Source: Poecilobothrus nobilitatus
Lineage: Eukaryota > Arthropoda > Insecta > Diptera > Dolichopodidae
Length of the DNA: 64,000 nucleotides
NCBI GenBank assembly: GCA_947095535.1
Contig: CAMUPU010000001.1
Location: 1,662,441 to 1,726,440 of the forward strand
Direction: 5' to 3'
The position numbers and the translations under genes were made by a program. Below, piece after piece: positions 1 to 11,465 of this stretch; position 1 is the stretch's first letter; every line of letters starts with the position of its first letter. Under the pieces are notes generated by a model. It ran no database searches and had not been told where the DNA came from. It saw nothing but the letters and a program-made list of their open reading frames with translations.

Positions 1-452
1 ACCAAATATAATATATTAATAATATACTTTCATTGATTTGACATTACAAAAATAAAATATAGAGCCAGACAGCTACGGCTATAAGGCTTTGATCAGCTTT
101 GATAAATACAATGACGTTTCGAGTAAAACGCTTTTAAAGGTTTGATTTGATTTTTTAAAAAACTCTTAAAATTCCAACAGTTCTAATATGACGTATGTAA
201 TGTATGGTAAACTATTGCCAATATTATTTTGTTAAACAATCAAATAAATAATAATAGTTAGACTGTTTTTCCAAAACGATATTTGTGACATATGAAATGA
301 TATCTGAAGTTAGGTTGTTTTTCCGTTACTGAAATAGTTTAAAAATACAGCATATATCGACTTATACTGTTTTTCTTGTTAATAATTCAAGTTTCAGACC
401 TATCAAATCTCATATATTAAGCAATTTAAAATGTTTATATACATTAATTTAT
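1..452. other. AT-rich DNA, no gene seen
   Basis: Unique-looking AT-rich sequence. I see no open frame of note, no recognisable repeat end and no RNA gene. Confidence 0.5.
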
Positions 453-533
453 AACAATAATAATAATAATAGTAATAATAATAATAGTAATAATAATAAA
501 AGTAATAATAGTAGTAATAACAATAATAATAAT
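453..533. repeat. (AAT/AGTAAT)n imperfect microsatellite
   Basis: About 80 bases of AAT triplets with interspersed AGT and AAC variants. It leads directly into a fragment of the SINE-like unit seen again at 3568 and 10597, so the microsatellite probably marks that unit's 5' junction. Confidence 0.8.
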
Positions 534-625
534 AGCTGCTACAGTGGAGCTATCTTTGGTTATATCATGCAATAAGGTGTTATATACTGCTGCACGTTAT
601 AATCCACTGATGCCCTTACTCTGTA
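532..625 (+). mobile_element. 5' fragment of SINE-like unit
   Basis: This short stretch starts with AGCTGCTACAG and continues with a degenerate form of the first ~95 bases of the unit at 3568-3964: shared start, a pattern like GTTATATACTGCTGCACGTTATAA, then GTAGTAAAATAATAATAAT. It follows a (AAT)n tract, as does the other plus-strand copy. It is diverged and lacks the poly(A)-tailed 3' half. The assignment rests on comparison within the window only. Confidence 0.45.
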
Positions 626-631
626 GTAAAA

Positions 632-3553
632 TAATAATAATATTTTTTCTTTTTATTTTATTTTATTTTATTCAAACCAAAGCAAGGTCGTTACAAAAGT
701 TCTTAAAATTAAGATTGTATTTACTATTGTACAATACCAAAAATAAGCTATTTTTTTTTTAATTTATTTTTTTCTTTTTTATAAGCTAAATTTAGAAATA
801 AGGTATAAGAAAGCTTATTTAACAAAAATAAATTAAGTACATATAGCGAAAAGCAGTAATTTGTATGTATACATTTGTATACTTAAAATTCATAATAAAA
901 AAATGTAATTTGATATCATAATCATAAGTATAAAGAAATTTTTACTATAATATTATTTAAAAGTGTTAAAGCACAATTTGTAAGAAGTAAAAAAATTTTT
1001 TTTACATATTATGTATTACACATTTAAATGTTTTTGTGTTAATAAATTACAATCTAGCATTTAATTAACTAAAAAAACTTAAATTTAAGTATATAGATAA
1101 TAACACCAAAATTGATGACTAAAATTAAACGTAGTTTAATAACTTAAATGCATGTAGATTATGGGTTTAGTAAGTGTGAAATTATAATTAGTTTTTTGTG
1201 TATATTGAAACATAAAAAAAAATAAGAAAATGTTGTATAAGGTCACGCAATGGAGAAATGTTGGTATAATTTAGATTTAAAAGTGTTTCTTGAAATGAAT
1301 ATAGAAAAGAGATGACTGTATTTGTTAAAATATGTGAATCATCTCTTTATTGCTTCATTTCTTCCGTATTCAATTCTATGAGTTCGACTAAAAATCTAAT
1401 GTGTCTTGTATGCCTAACCCCCACATTAAATAAAAATTTGCTATTTAAATAAGGAACATTAGTGTTACTCTTTAAAATATCAAAGGTGAAGCAAGATGAA
1501 AAAATTTGTCTGCGAGCTGATAAGGTTAGCATGTTTAATGATTTAAATCTAATAAAGTAACTTGGAAGATTAGCATAGTCAGAAGGATTAAATTGATCTC
1601 TTAGAGCAAATAACAGAAATTGCTTTTGAACGGATTCAATTTTATTAGAATTTGTTTGAAAAGCTGGATCCCAAATTATATTACCATATTCTAAAATAGA
1701 TCGAATTAAAGAACAGTAGAGAGACTTTGTTACTGCTAGGTTGTTTAATTCTTTAGTTCTTCTTTAAGTTAAAAGAAGTCATAGTCATAGTGTAAGTGTA
1801 AGTGTAGGTTAAGTCATAGTGTAAGTTAAAACTGAGTTTATCGTCAAGAAGGATTCCAAGATCAGTAATACTGTATACCCTTTCTAGGGTAAGGTTTTGA
1901 ATTGTATAGCCGTGAAGGATGGAAGATATTTTACATGTAAAACTTATGGACTTGCATTTCTGTATATTTAGTTCTAATTTGCTCGAAGAGCACCATTCTT
2001 GTAAAGTATTAAGTTTTAATTGCAAAAGCATAATATCAGAACGATCTTTAATTACTTGGTAGATTTTTAAGTCATCCGCAAATACAATGTGTGGTATATT
2101 ACCTAGATTGCCGGATAGGTCAGAAATAAATATATTGAACAAAAGAGGGCCTAAATGGCTACCCTGACGTACACCTGAAGTAACATCGATTTTGTTAGAT
2201 AATATACCTTGCAATTTAACATATTGAGTTCTTTTTGTAAGCTAAGAATGGAGTCAACTGAGAAATGAATCAGATATGCCAAAAGTAGGAAGTTTTTTTA
2301 CTAAGATGTTGTGACCTTTTGATCGTATTGATCGTATTGAAACATTACTGAAGTCTATGTAAATTGTATCAACTTGGTACCCATTTTCCACCCGATTCAA
2401 AATCGGATGTGTATATCATAAGATTTGTGGTGGTAGAACGACCTTTTCTGAACCCATGCTGTTTCTCGTCGAGTTTTGTGTTTATAATTGGTGCAATTTT
2501 ACCAACAAAAATGTTTTCGAACAATTTAGGTAAAGTTGATAAAATTGCTATACCACGGTAGTTTTCAACAGATGCTCTATCACCTTTTTTGCGAATAGAG
2601 GTAAGAAAAGAATATTTCCATGCATGTGGAAAAGTACCTGATAAAAGTGAATTATTAAAGATAAAATATAAAGGAAAAGTTAAATAAACAACACAATTAT
2701 AGAAAAAAATTGGTGAAATCAAATCTGAACCCGCACTTTTTCTCGTGTCAAGACTCGCAATTGCGTCGAAAATGTCACTTTCGGAAAGATACAGTCAGAA
2801 ATCAATAAGTTTGAGTTATTTAAAGTTATTTAATGAATTGCGAATTAAAGAATCGTTATTAATAAAAGATTCCCGCGGACGATGAACTTTTTGAAAACTA
2901 TCAGCAAACAAATTACTAATGTCCATTGGGCAAGAGGAAAATATATTATCCCTATACATAGAATTTGGATAACCAAATAATGTATGCTTTGTATTAACGA
3001 AGTCAAAGAATTTTTTGGGATCAGTAATTACTTTATTACCAATATTATTGACATAATTTTCATAAGCTAAATTAGCCTTCTGTTTAAATTCCAAGGCAAA
3101 TCGTTGTACATATTTGTTAAATTATTGTTAGGTTCAGTTGTATGTTTAATTTTTTTATGTAGTTTGTTGCATTGATTTCGCAAGGTCCTTAGATCTCTGT
3201 TTAACCAAGGTTCAGTGTTCCAACCACTGAAACAACCAACCAAAAGCGTTAATTGTTTCAAAAATCTTTAAGTAAAGAATAGAGATAGATAGATGAGTTG
3301 ATATCCTGCATAGATAAAAGATCGACCCAATTGATTAATGATAAAGCATAAATAAAACGTCGATTTTTGAAAATCATATACAATTGAATTATTATATGAT
3401 TTGAGAAAGTTTTGGCTAGAGGTGGAAAACTCAAAACTGATTGCGTTATGGTGAGTGGTGTTAGTAAAAAGGTTATATGCATCATTTGCGAGTTTTATCT
3501 CCACTCTGTCATATGCATTAGAAAATGCGAGATCTAGCCATTTGTTGTTATTG
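632..3553 (-). mobile_element. 5'-truncated LINE (Jockey/CR1-like group), copy 1
   Basis: Non-LTR retrotransposon on the minus strand. Its 3' end is an A-rich tail of AAAAT units (plus-strand TTTTA repeats at 640-665). It is preceded by a 3'UTR end that matches the other copy at about 9395-9450, sharing the string TTGTAACGACCTTG. The 5' end stops inside the endonuclease domain near 3553, where similarity to the plus-strand copy (6815 onward) ceases and a SINE-like unit begins. The coding part is decayed. 5' truncation with an intact tail is the normal outcome of target-primed reverse transcription. The clade is not resolved by eye. Confidence 0.8.
1347..3550 (-). pseudogene. LINE ORF2 endonuclease-reverse transcriptase pseudogene
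   Basis: Remnant of an ORF2 polyprotein. Reading down from 3550: the end of the endonuclease domain (WLDLAFSNAYDRVE-like), a linker with WLNRDLRTLRNQCNKLHKK, the RT thumb-proximal block KYSFLTSIRKKGDRASVENYRGI (2369-2722), then RQGSHLGPLLFNIF and the catalytic FADD at 2071-2082. It ends in the C-terminal tail (RRQIFSSCFTFDIL, 1347-1532). The frame is broken at least four times. A GTAAGT-type slippage tract at 1785-1830 has turned the protein into a YTYTYTMTMT run. The RT active site itself is preserved although the gene cannot be translated. Same family as 6410-9086, which aligns along its whole length. Confidence 0.85.
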
Positions 3554-3567
3554 TTAAGATATAAGAA

Positions 3568-3964
3568 TATTTGTTATTGTTATAAGAATACTAATACCAA
3601 TAATAACAGCCGCTACAGCGATAGTGGGGGTTGCCTTCAATAATTATCTCATGTAGTAAGGTTTTATATACTACTACATGTTGTAACTGTTGTAACGGCT
3701 ATAGTCACTTAGCAAAATAGTAATAATAATAGGCGAATTCATTGTTTCCTTACAGTCCCACTCCCAATTCAATGTTTCCGTATCCATTTTCTATTCTTTC
3801 CTATCCTTACTCCCTAGCCAATATACTGCGTTCGCAGGTAAGGGTTTCTTCCCATTATATTGGCTAAAGAGGGAGGTGGGTTTAGTCAGTCAGAATCTGA
3901 TACTACCAAGGGGGAAATTCTTGGTGTCTTTGGAAGATTCCCACCTCCCTTAAAAAAAAAAAAC
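3568..3964 (+). mobile_element. SINE-like poly(A)-tailed unit, ~400 bp
   Basis: The ~400-bp unit begins after ACTAATACCAATAATAA and ends in an A12 tract. It is more GC-rich than its surroundings. A full second copy lies on the opposite strand at 10212-10597, with near-identical landmarks such as GTGGGGGTTGCCTTCAATAA and CCACTCCCAATTCAATG. There is no coding potential. I see no clear tRNA-type A and B boxes, so it may be a SINE of other origin, or the joined 5' and 3' ends of a LINE. It abuts the truncated 5' end of the minus-strand LINE. Confidence 0.6.
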
Positions 3965-3966
3965 AT

Positions 3967-4384
3967 TAATTTTAGATACATGTAACATGTTTTCATATGT
4001 ACAAGTAAATATAGAAACATTTGTAACAGATCAAGTATAATAATAATTATTTAAACATCTGATTTGACAGCAATGTTTTAAATCGAACTTATGACATTAG
4101 TTACCAAGGTAAGTACTCAATTCAGTATTAAGGTTAGTTACCATTTCTCTAAGGAAATATCAAATCCATAGAATACATAAATATTTATTATAAATGATAG
4201 TTTTCACTTTTGTTAAAACGTGATGAAAATGAAATTTTATTTTAAATTTATTTAAATTGATTTTATTTATTTTAAAAAGTAAATAACACAAAAAACAATT
4301 CAGGTATAATACATAGTATAAAAAATATAAATGAATATACATAAGTAATATAAAATTTATAAAAAAATGTAAATCAATAAACTC
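3967..4384. other. AT-rich DNA, no gene seen
   Basis: AT-rich filler between the SINE-like unit and the decayed pseudogene. The short open frames here are low-complexity and I give them no meaning. Confidence 0.45.
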
Positions 4385-5030
4385 TCAAATTTCATCATCG
4401 GTGTCTTCTTCTGTTCAGTTCGGATAGAAGTCGCAAAGCATTTCTTCATTGGGAAGTAATTCATAAAACGAATGTAAACATGGATCTTTTAACGGCAAAA
4501 TGTCTAAAAGATTTTTTTTTCTTATTTTCAGCGATTTTAATAATGTTGTCTATAATTCGTATGTGAGGCATAATAATTGTGTTTATGTCTCTTTTTGTTA
4601 CATTTAATTCTTTAAGTTCGTCCTTGTCATCTAAAGATGTTTTGTAATAAATTTTCCCAAAATGAGCTTTTTCATAGCGTAGTCATTTAACTTCCTTCCT
4701 AAAATTTTTATTTTAGTAATAACGAAAAATTGAGAAAATCTGTTTTGTTCTACTACTTGAAATTTCTTCTTATTTCCCTTCGTCCTAATAAAATTAAACC
4801 AATCTCGTGGAATAGCGCAATATGAGACATTTTTGTATATCAAAAGTGTGTGTTTTAACAGTTTCATCATTTTTTGACAAACTCTTATCTCCTTCCTTCA
4901 ATTTGTAGGCCAAATCCGCTTTTGAATAATGGTCATCTAACTCTTCTTAATAAACTTATATCCACATTAGTCTTTTTCGCAACATCAATTTTTGATTTTA
5001 GCAGATCACAAGTATGACAGCTGTCAACTT
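4385..5030 (-). pseudogene. Decayed insect multicopy-family protein (DUF7869-like?)
   Basis: Read on the minus strand, three frames give pieces of one protein. First comes a Cys-His start (CHTCDLLKSKIDVAKK, near 5015-4965). Next is a charged helix ending THTFDIQKC (near 4840). Then comes AIPRDWFNFIRTKGNKKKFQVV (within 4631-4870), followed by a C-terminal block rich in Asp/Lys with KDPC and SFYELLPNEEM (4400-4520). This order recalls an uncharacterised, high-copy insect family that I remember as DUF7869-containing; that name is from memory. The section normally between the FDIQK-like and DW motifs seems deleted. No function can be assigned. Confidence 0.35.
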
Positions 5031-5150
5031 AAGGTGGTTTAAACAACAGGCCCTGAAAAATAATAAACTCATCCAGACAACTTCTTGAAAACATTTTTCG
5101 AAATTTTAAATAATTTCTTTACTTACCACTGAAAATCTTGGAATATATAT

Positions 5151-5346
5151 TTTTTTTTTATTTTTTTTTAATGCATTTTTCTGCCACATAAATGTGGACA
5201 GAAAATTACACATCCTTTCCTGTTCAGGTGTGGCTGTAAATAACGTAAGGGAGAATAACTCTTACAACGTGTGTGGGATTTGAACCCACATTCCCTCGGT
5301 GTTTACAGCGTATTTTATACGCTCTTACCACTAGGCCACCGAGGCC
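5151..5346 (-). mobile_element. tRNA-derived SINE, full copy
   Basis: Read on the minus strand, the head contains an A box (TGGCCTAGTGG) and a B box (GGTTCAAATCC). The B box lies in a well-paired T arm (GTGGG...CCCAC). The body has an internal hairpin-prone segment and the tail is A-rich (plus-strand T run at 5152-5169). The acceptor stem does not close and the anticodon region is an AT palindrome, so this is not a functional tRNA gene. A 5'-truncated relative is at 44979-45110. Such elements rely on a LINE partner for copying. Confidence 0.8.
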
Positions 5347-6409
5347 CCTCCTGGAATATATTGTATTAATACTAATTTTTTTGTTGTACTTTTCAAGATA
5401 TATATATATAATTTCTCAGATCTGTTGACAAATAAAATTAATTATAGGTATTAATTTTAACTATACAGTAGATAAACTTGTACGTATGTACGTATGTACA
5501 AGTACGTATGTACTTGTACGTAATATACTTTTTGTGTTTGTACTAAACGTAATTTAACGTTTTGCTTTTGTTATTATCAAAATAAAACGTACCTGACAAC
5601 AAAACTGAAACTCTACTTTCCTTATCTTGTTGGATTTTTTTTATCTTTAAAATTTTTAAAATTCGTGACGTAATATTGAAATAAATACTATTTTACTATT
5701 ACTTTGCTATTTTTTATTTTAAAAAAAAAACAACTTTTCACTATTAATTTCACTGCAGAAATAATCAATGCACTTGACATAAAAGACTAAGTGAACTTAT
5801 AACTGTACTTTTAACGAATAAAAATTTGTCAAAAGAACAAAAGTCAGTTATACTTTAAAATTTTTTTAAATATTATGTGGAAAAAAAGCTAAACTTGAAA
5901 TAGAATGTGAAAATGACAAAACAAACTAAGTCGACTTTCTTCGTTTTAACTTTTAATTTCTTGTTTTAAGTGTAATAATAGAAAAAGAAAAACAAACTAT
6001 ATCGTTTTAGCTTTTTATTCATGAAAAATTGTCATTCTAACAGACATTGTATGTTCTCAGCAACATTGTATGTTTTTCCATATGCTTATCCATTCAAAAC
6101 AGACTTAGGTCATTAAGTTTCTTTAACATATCTTTGGAGCGGATAAACCTACTGATCTGAAATTTTGTCGGTATATGCAACAAATGATGAAGAAATCGAT
6201 TATTTACATAAGTAATTTATATTTTCCACAGTATTGTAGAGCATAATACTATCGTTAATATACATACATCTTGCTTCATCTTAATCTATACTACCGTTTC
6301 TGAGATATTGTAGTTAAAATTGAGAATTAAAAAAAAAAAAAAAAATTCAAACTTTCAAAAAAATCACTATGCATGTGAAATTTTCAAAGACACCCTATAT
6401 ACACCCTAT
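5347..6409. other. AT-rich DNA with GTAC-type palindromic tract
   Basis: No gene seen. A short simple-sequence palindrome made of TACG/TGTA units lies at 5477-5521. The rest is AT-rich with an A15 run near 6328 just ahead of the plus-strand LINE. Confidence 0.5.
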
Positions 6410-9086
6410 ATTTGTTCGCGAGGAGGTGGTGTTCTACTTGCTGTAAAGAATAACTTATCTAGTGTACCATTAATCACTGGTACACATCACTCTTTCGATC
6501 ACCAATTTGTTAAAATTAAATTAGGTACAAATAATTTATACCTAGGTATAGTTTATTTCCCTCCGAACTCTGACAATTCCTCATATTCTGATTTTTATAG
6601 TGTATATCACAATATTATTTCAGAAATGCATGAGGATGACTCAATTTTTGTGTTTGGCGATTTTAATCGTCCTTCTATTTCTTTCATCGTTGACGACGCT
6701 GATAATTTGTTATTACCGGTTAACTTTCATGACGAAATTGACTTCGGTCTTATTAGCGAGTTCTACGGTAACGATTTACAACAAATTATCAGTTATCCTA
6801 ATAGTAATAATAAGTGGTTAGATCTTGCATTTTCAAATGCATATGATAGAGTGTCGGTTAAACTCGCTGATGATGTTGATAATCTTTTTACCAACTCTGC
6901 TCATCATAACGAACTTATTTTCGAGTTCTCCACTTCTATCCTACTCTTGGCCAAATCTTACAATAATGAAATTGTATACGATTTTTTTAATGTTGCCTAT
7001 CAAAGTAATAATTATGCTTGGTCATTAATCACATGGAACGAACTGTTAGTTCAACAGGATATCAATTTACTAATCTCTATCTTTTACTCAAATCTGTTTC
7101 AAATTATTGATGCCTTTGTTCCTAAAATTCGCAAAAAGCATAAAACAACAGAACCATGGTTAGATAGAGATCTTAGGAACTTGAGAAATCGGCGCAATAA
7201 AATATACAAATAACTTAAACATCATCAAGCACCATGCGACGACTTATTGAATATGTATAAGCAACTTGCAATTGAATTTAAACAAAAAGCCAATACAGCA
7301 TATGTCACGGATATTGGCAACAAACTTGTTACTGATCCTAAAAAATTTTTTGATTTTGTTAACACAAAACGGAAATTATTTGGGTATCCCAATTCAATGA
7401 TATCAAAAGACAATGTGGTTTCTGATTGCCCAAAAGAAATTTGTAACTTTTTTTCTGATCATTTTCAACAAGTTTATCGTCCAACAGCACCAGTTACCAC
7501 ATCGACTAATTCCTTATCTAATAGCTCAAATTTGCTATTAACAGGCGTGTCTGAAAATGATATTCTTGAAGCAATTTTGAGCTTTGATATAAAAAAAGAG
7601 TACTGGTCCGGACTTCATTCCTCCAATCTTTTTACATAATTCCTCTCACAGTCTAATCTTCCCTCTTCATTTTATTTTCAATAAGTCACTTTCAATTGGG
7701 ATTTTCTCACAATAGTGGAAATCCTCCCACTTAACCCTTATTTTTAAAAAAGGGGATAGAGCATCGGTGAAAAATTATAGAGGTCCTTTCGACTATACCT
7801 AAATTATTTGAAAAAATTGTCGTTGATAGAATTACTCCTATCATAAATGCAAAACTAAATGAATAAAAACATGGTTTCAGAAAAGGTCGTTCAACTACTA
7901 CGAACCTGATGGTTTATACATCTGAAATCCTGAATCAAATGGAGAATGGGTACCAAGTTGATGCAAGTTACACTGATTTTAGCAAAGCTTTCGATCGTGT
8001 AGATCACTTCATTTTCCTAAACAAACTATCAACTTTTGGCATTTCGGGTTCATTTCTTGAGTGGCTTTATTCTTATCTTATAGTAAGAACTCAAAATGTT
8101 AAATATCGTGGTGTATTATCCAACACCATCGGGGTCACCTCCGATGCACCGCAAGGCAGCCATTTAGGCCCGCTTCTGTTTAATGTTTTTATTTCAGATC
8201 TTTCGGAATATCTAAGCAATATACCTCACATTTCGTTTGCAGATGACCTAAAAATATATCAAGTGGTTAAAGATAATTCTGATGCAGCTAAACTTCAATC
8301 AAGCTTATCAGTGTTACAAGCTTGGTCCACGTCAAATATATTAGAACTCAACATACAGAAATGTAAGGTTATAAGCTTTACATGTAAACGGTCTTCTTTA
8401 ATATATGACTACAAAATAGATAATGTAACTCTTGAAAGGGTTTTTAGCATTACTGATTTAGGAATTCTTCTCGATAATAAACTTAATTATAATCTTCACT
8501 ATGATCTAATAGTTTCAAAGGCTAATAAAATGTTAGGTTTTATTAAGAGAAGAGCTAAAGAATTTAGCGACTTAGCTGTGACTAAATCTCTTTATTGTTC
8601 CCTAGTTCGATCTATATTAGAATGCGGTTAGATTATATGGAATCCAGCCTTTCAAGTTCATTCCAATAGAATCGAATCAGTTCAAAAGCAATTTCTTTTA
8701 TTTGCATTAAGGAATCAATATAACCCTTTTGATTTTGCTAATCTACCTTAAACACTACAAGACTTAATTCATTAAACTTGCTTTCTTTATCTTTACGTAG
8801 ACAACTATTGTCACAATGCTTTACTTTTGATATTTTGAATAATAGTATTTCTATCCAATCTCTTAATAACAAGTGTAGACTTAACGATAGTGTTAGGCAA
8901 ACTAGAAATACTAAATTTTTAATGGACTACAAACATAATACAGAGTACGGTAAAAATGAACCCACCAATAGATGTTGTACTAATTTTAACAATATTAGTC
9001 ATCTCTATTCTACATCTATCTCCAGAAAAACTTTCAAACACATTGTACAACTACATTTTTCCAATTTAATGACCTTAGACAATTAA
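6410..9086 (+). pseudogene. LINE ORF2 (EN-RT) pseudogene
   Basis: Endonuclease motifs are RGGGVLLAVKNN, LGIVYFPP and IFVFGDFN (within 6410-6670), then WLDLAFSNAYDR near 6812. The linker contains TEPWLDRDLRNLRNRRNK and ends in a stop at 7211-7213. A second block runs 7247-7639. After a degenerate, frame-shifted stretch the RT resumes at 7909-8631 with TDFSKAFDRVDH, QGSHLGPLLFNVF and the catalytic FADD at 8236-8247. The C-terminal tail (LRRQLLSQCFTFDIL) is at 8778-9086 in another frame. Endonuclease and RT active-site signatures survive, but at least four lesions make it non-functional. The N-terminal part of the endonuclease and any ORF1 are missing. Confidence 0.87.
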
Positions 9087-9455
9087 TTCTTACTTAAGCA
9101 AAAAAAAAATTTTTTTTTTTTTTAATTATGATATAATTTTAAACATTTATTGTATTGCAGTATAATACAACTTTTTATTTAGATCATTTTTGTTGTACAT
9201 TTTATAGATAGTAATTTAATGCTTTTAGGTATTGTTAATAAAAAAAATTCATTTTTTTAATTTTACTTCTGCGTAATAAATTAATGATAACAATAATAAT
9301 AATAATAAATTAACTTTTTTTATGATTTAAGTTATTATAAATTTAGTTTTAAGTCAATGTTTTGTTTAATTTTAATTATAAGCATTAATTTAAGAATTTT
9401 GTAACGACCTTGTTTTGGTTTTGTTTAATAAAAAATAAAAAAAATAAAATATTTA
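6410..9455 (+). mobile_element. 5'-truncated LINE (Jockey/CR1-like group), copy 2
   Basis: Plus-strand copy of the same family as 632-3553. It begins within the endonuclease domain near 6415 and carries the RT. It then has a long AT-rich 3'UTR and ends with TTGTAACGACCTTG followed by AAATAA-type tail units at 9420-9450. The two copies are in inverted orientation about 2.9 kb apart. No target-site duplication is obvious. Confidence 0.82.
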
Positions 9456-10211
9456 TTATTATACAGTTAGCGTATATAATAAATATGGTATGTATTGGCA
9501 AATTTGGTCCCAACAGAGAACACAAATGCAAAACTGAAACAACAATTTTAATAAAAAATACATTTACATACTTTATTTCTCATATATTTATTTTGCCTTT
9601 TTGTTTTCTTGTTGGAATACGTGTGTAAAAATGTAAGTAGGATGCACTTTAGAGTCGGAGGCAATATGAAGCTGGATTTTGATCATTTGTTTAGGAGGAG
9701 TTTGGAGGTGGCAACCCCCACAATTTTAAAAGTTTTGTTGTTAAAATAAGTATGTAAAAATATAATTAAGAAGGCCTTTGGAGTTGGCTAAAAAATTAGA
9801 ATTATACGCTTTTTTCAGAATATTTATTTACATATGAATATACCAGATTCTGAATCCGGAAGGATTTTATAGTTGGTTTAAAATTTGTGATAGCAAATAA
9901 GGTTTCCGATATTAATGTAGTAATGCAGTAATAGCATTTTAAATAATGTTAAATCCAAATAATATACAACAATAATCTTTATTTTTATATTTCAGTTTCT
10001 GTAATTAAAGAAATCTGGATAACCTTTATAATAAATAGAAAAATCGTACCAAAACATGTACTTATAAACAAAACTTAGCGGAGTGTCATAATACTAGTGT
10101 GTCTGAAAGAAGAACTACTAAATTATAATTATTATGTACATAAATATTTGTAAGCATTATTCAGTATATAATTAAAATATACGCACCTAATTACGTATAT
10201 TTGCATATAAA
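9456..10211. other. AT-rich DNA with one dispersed repeat piece
   Basis: No gene. At 9844-9912 lies the reverse complement of a ~95-bp dispersed repeat also seen at 12566-12661 and 14048-14147; its landmark, read in those copies, is AAACCAACTATAAAATCCCT. The rest shows no structure I recognise. Confidence 0.5.
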
Positions 10212-10597
10212 TTTTTTTTTTTTTTCTGAAGGCGGTGGGAATCTTCCAAAGACACCCTTGAAAGAATTTCCCCCTTGGTAGAGTCAGATTCTTACTGGCT
10301 AAACCCACTTTCCCCTTTAGCCAATATAATGGGATGAAACCCTTGCCGGCGAACGCAGTATATAGGCTAGGGAGTAGGGATAGGAAAGGATAGGAAATGG
10401 ATACGGAAACATTGAAGTGGGAGTGGGACTGTAAGGAAACAATGAAACCGTCTATTATTATTACTATTTTGCTAAGTGACTATAGCCGTTAGAACAGTTA
10501 CAACATGTAATACTATATAATACCTTACTACATGAGGTAATTATTGAAGGCAACCCCCACTGTCACTGTAACAGCGGCTATTATTATTGGTATTAGT
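10212..10597 (-). mobile_element. SINE-like poly(A)-tailed unit, second copy
   Basis: Reverse-complement copy of 3568-3964. It has the same end (plus-strand T run at 10211-10223), the same internal landmarks, and the same start after an AATACCAATAATAATAG context. The two are diverged by scattered substitutions and small indels. The 5' junction lies next to the truncated mariner remnant. Confidence 0.62.
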
Positions 10598-10599
10598 GT

Positions 10600-11412
10600 A
10601 GGGTTTTCAATTTGAGTGATAAGATTTCTAAATGACGTTTCGGGCATTTGTAGTATGTCATGATCTGTCTTTTTTCTTTCATTGTATTCAGTAATGTTTA
10701 CAATTTCATAATGAACCACCGTAAACGTCGTGAATTTGCTAATTTTATCTTGGAACAACTTGAAAACGATAGCGATTTTTTTAAGAAAATCATCTTCTCC
10801 GCTGAGGCTCACTTTCATCTGAGTGGTGCGGTAAATAAACAAAACTGTCGATTCTGCTGCGAAGAAAATCCACAAATTATTCATGAACAACCATTACATT
10901 CAGCTAAATTTACAGTTTAGTGTGGTTTTTGGTCTGGTGGAATCATCGGTCCGTACTTCATTCGAAATGAAGCTGGTAACATCGTTACTGTCAATGGAGA
11001 GCAGTATAGATCGATGATAACCAACTTTTTATGGCCGAAATTGGAAGAAGTTGATTTTCACAACATCTGGTTCCAACAAGACGGGGCTACGTGCCACACA
11101 GCACGTGCAACAACCAAATTATTGCGAGAAAAGTTTAGAGATTCGATTATTTCAAGAAATTGAGACATTGAATGGCCTCCAAGAAGTTGTGATTTAACAC
11201 CATTAGACCATTTCTTGTGGGGTTATTTGAAGTCATTCGTCTTTAGCAATAAACCAGACTGTCTTCAAGCTTTAGAAGTTTATATTGAACGTGCTATTCC
11301 TGACATACGACTTGATTTAGTGGAAAAAGTGCTCGAAAATTGGGTTCATCGAATTCGTTCCTGCGAAAGAAATCGTGGAGTCCATTTGAATGACGTTTTA
11401 TTCATTACTTAA
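10600..11412 (+). pseudogene. mariner (DD41D, rosa-like) transposase pseudogene
   Basis: One reading frame from about 10660 to 11412 gives a Tc1/mariner-superfamily transposase lacking its N-terminal DNA-binding domains. Visible motifs: FSAEAHFHLSGAVNKQNCR (first catalytic region), GIIGPYF, VTVNGEQYRSMITNFLWP, WFQQDGATCHTA (second Asp, codon 11080-11082) and WPPRSCDLTPLDHFLWGYLKS (third Asp, codon 11206-11208). The spacing between the last two Asp is 41 residues, the DD41D signature of rosa/visitor-type mariners. Two in-frame stops break it, at 10918-10920 (a probable Trp in VWCG) and 11161-11163. No inverted terminal repeats were found. Length is ~250 codons against ~340 expected. Confidence 0.85.
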
Positions 11413-11427
11413 TTGTATCGATTGTAC

Positions 11428-11465
11428 TTCACATACAATATTATTATTATTATTATTATTATTAT
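11428..11465. repeat. (ATT)n microsatellite, left of hAT-like element
   Basis: A run of ATT triplets whose last eight bases (11458-11465, ATTATTAT) are the left target duplication of the 11466-12201 element. Confidence 0.85.

Noticed and set aside
5265..5346. Possible tRNA gene on the minus strand
   Set aside because: A and B boxes and T arm are good, but the acceptor stem does not close, the anticodon arm is a palindrome, and an A-tailed body follows; it is a SINE head.
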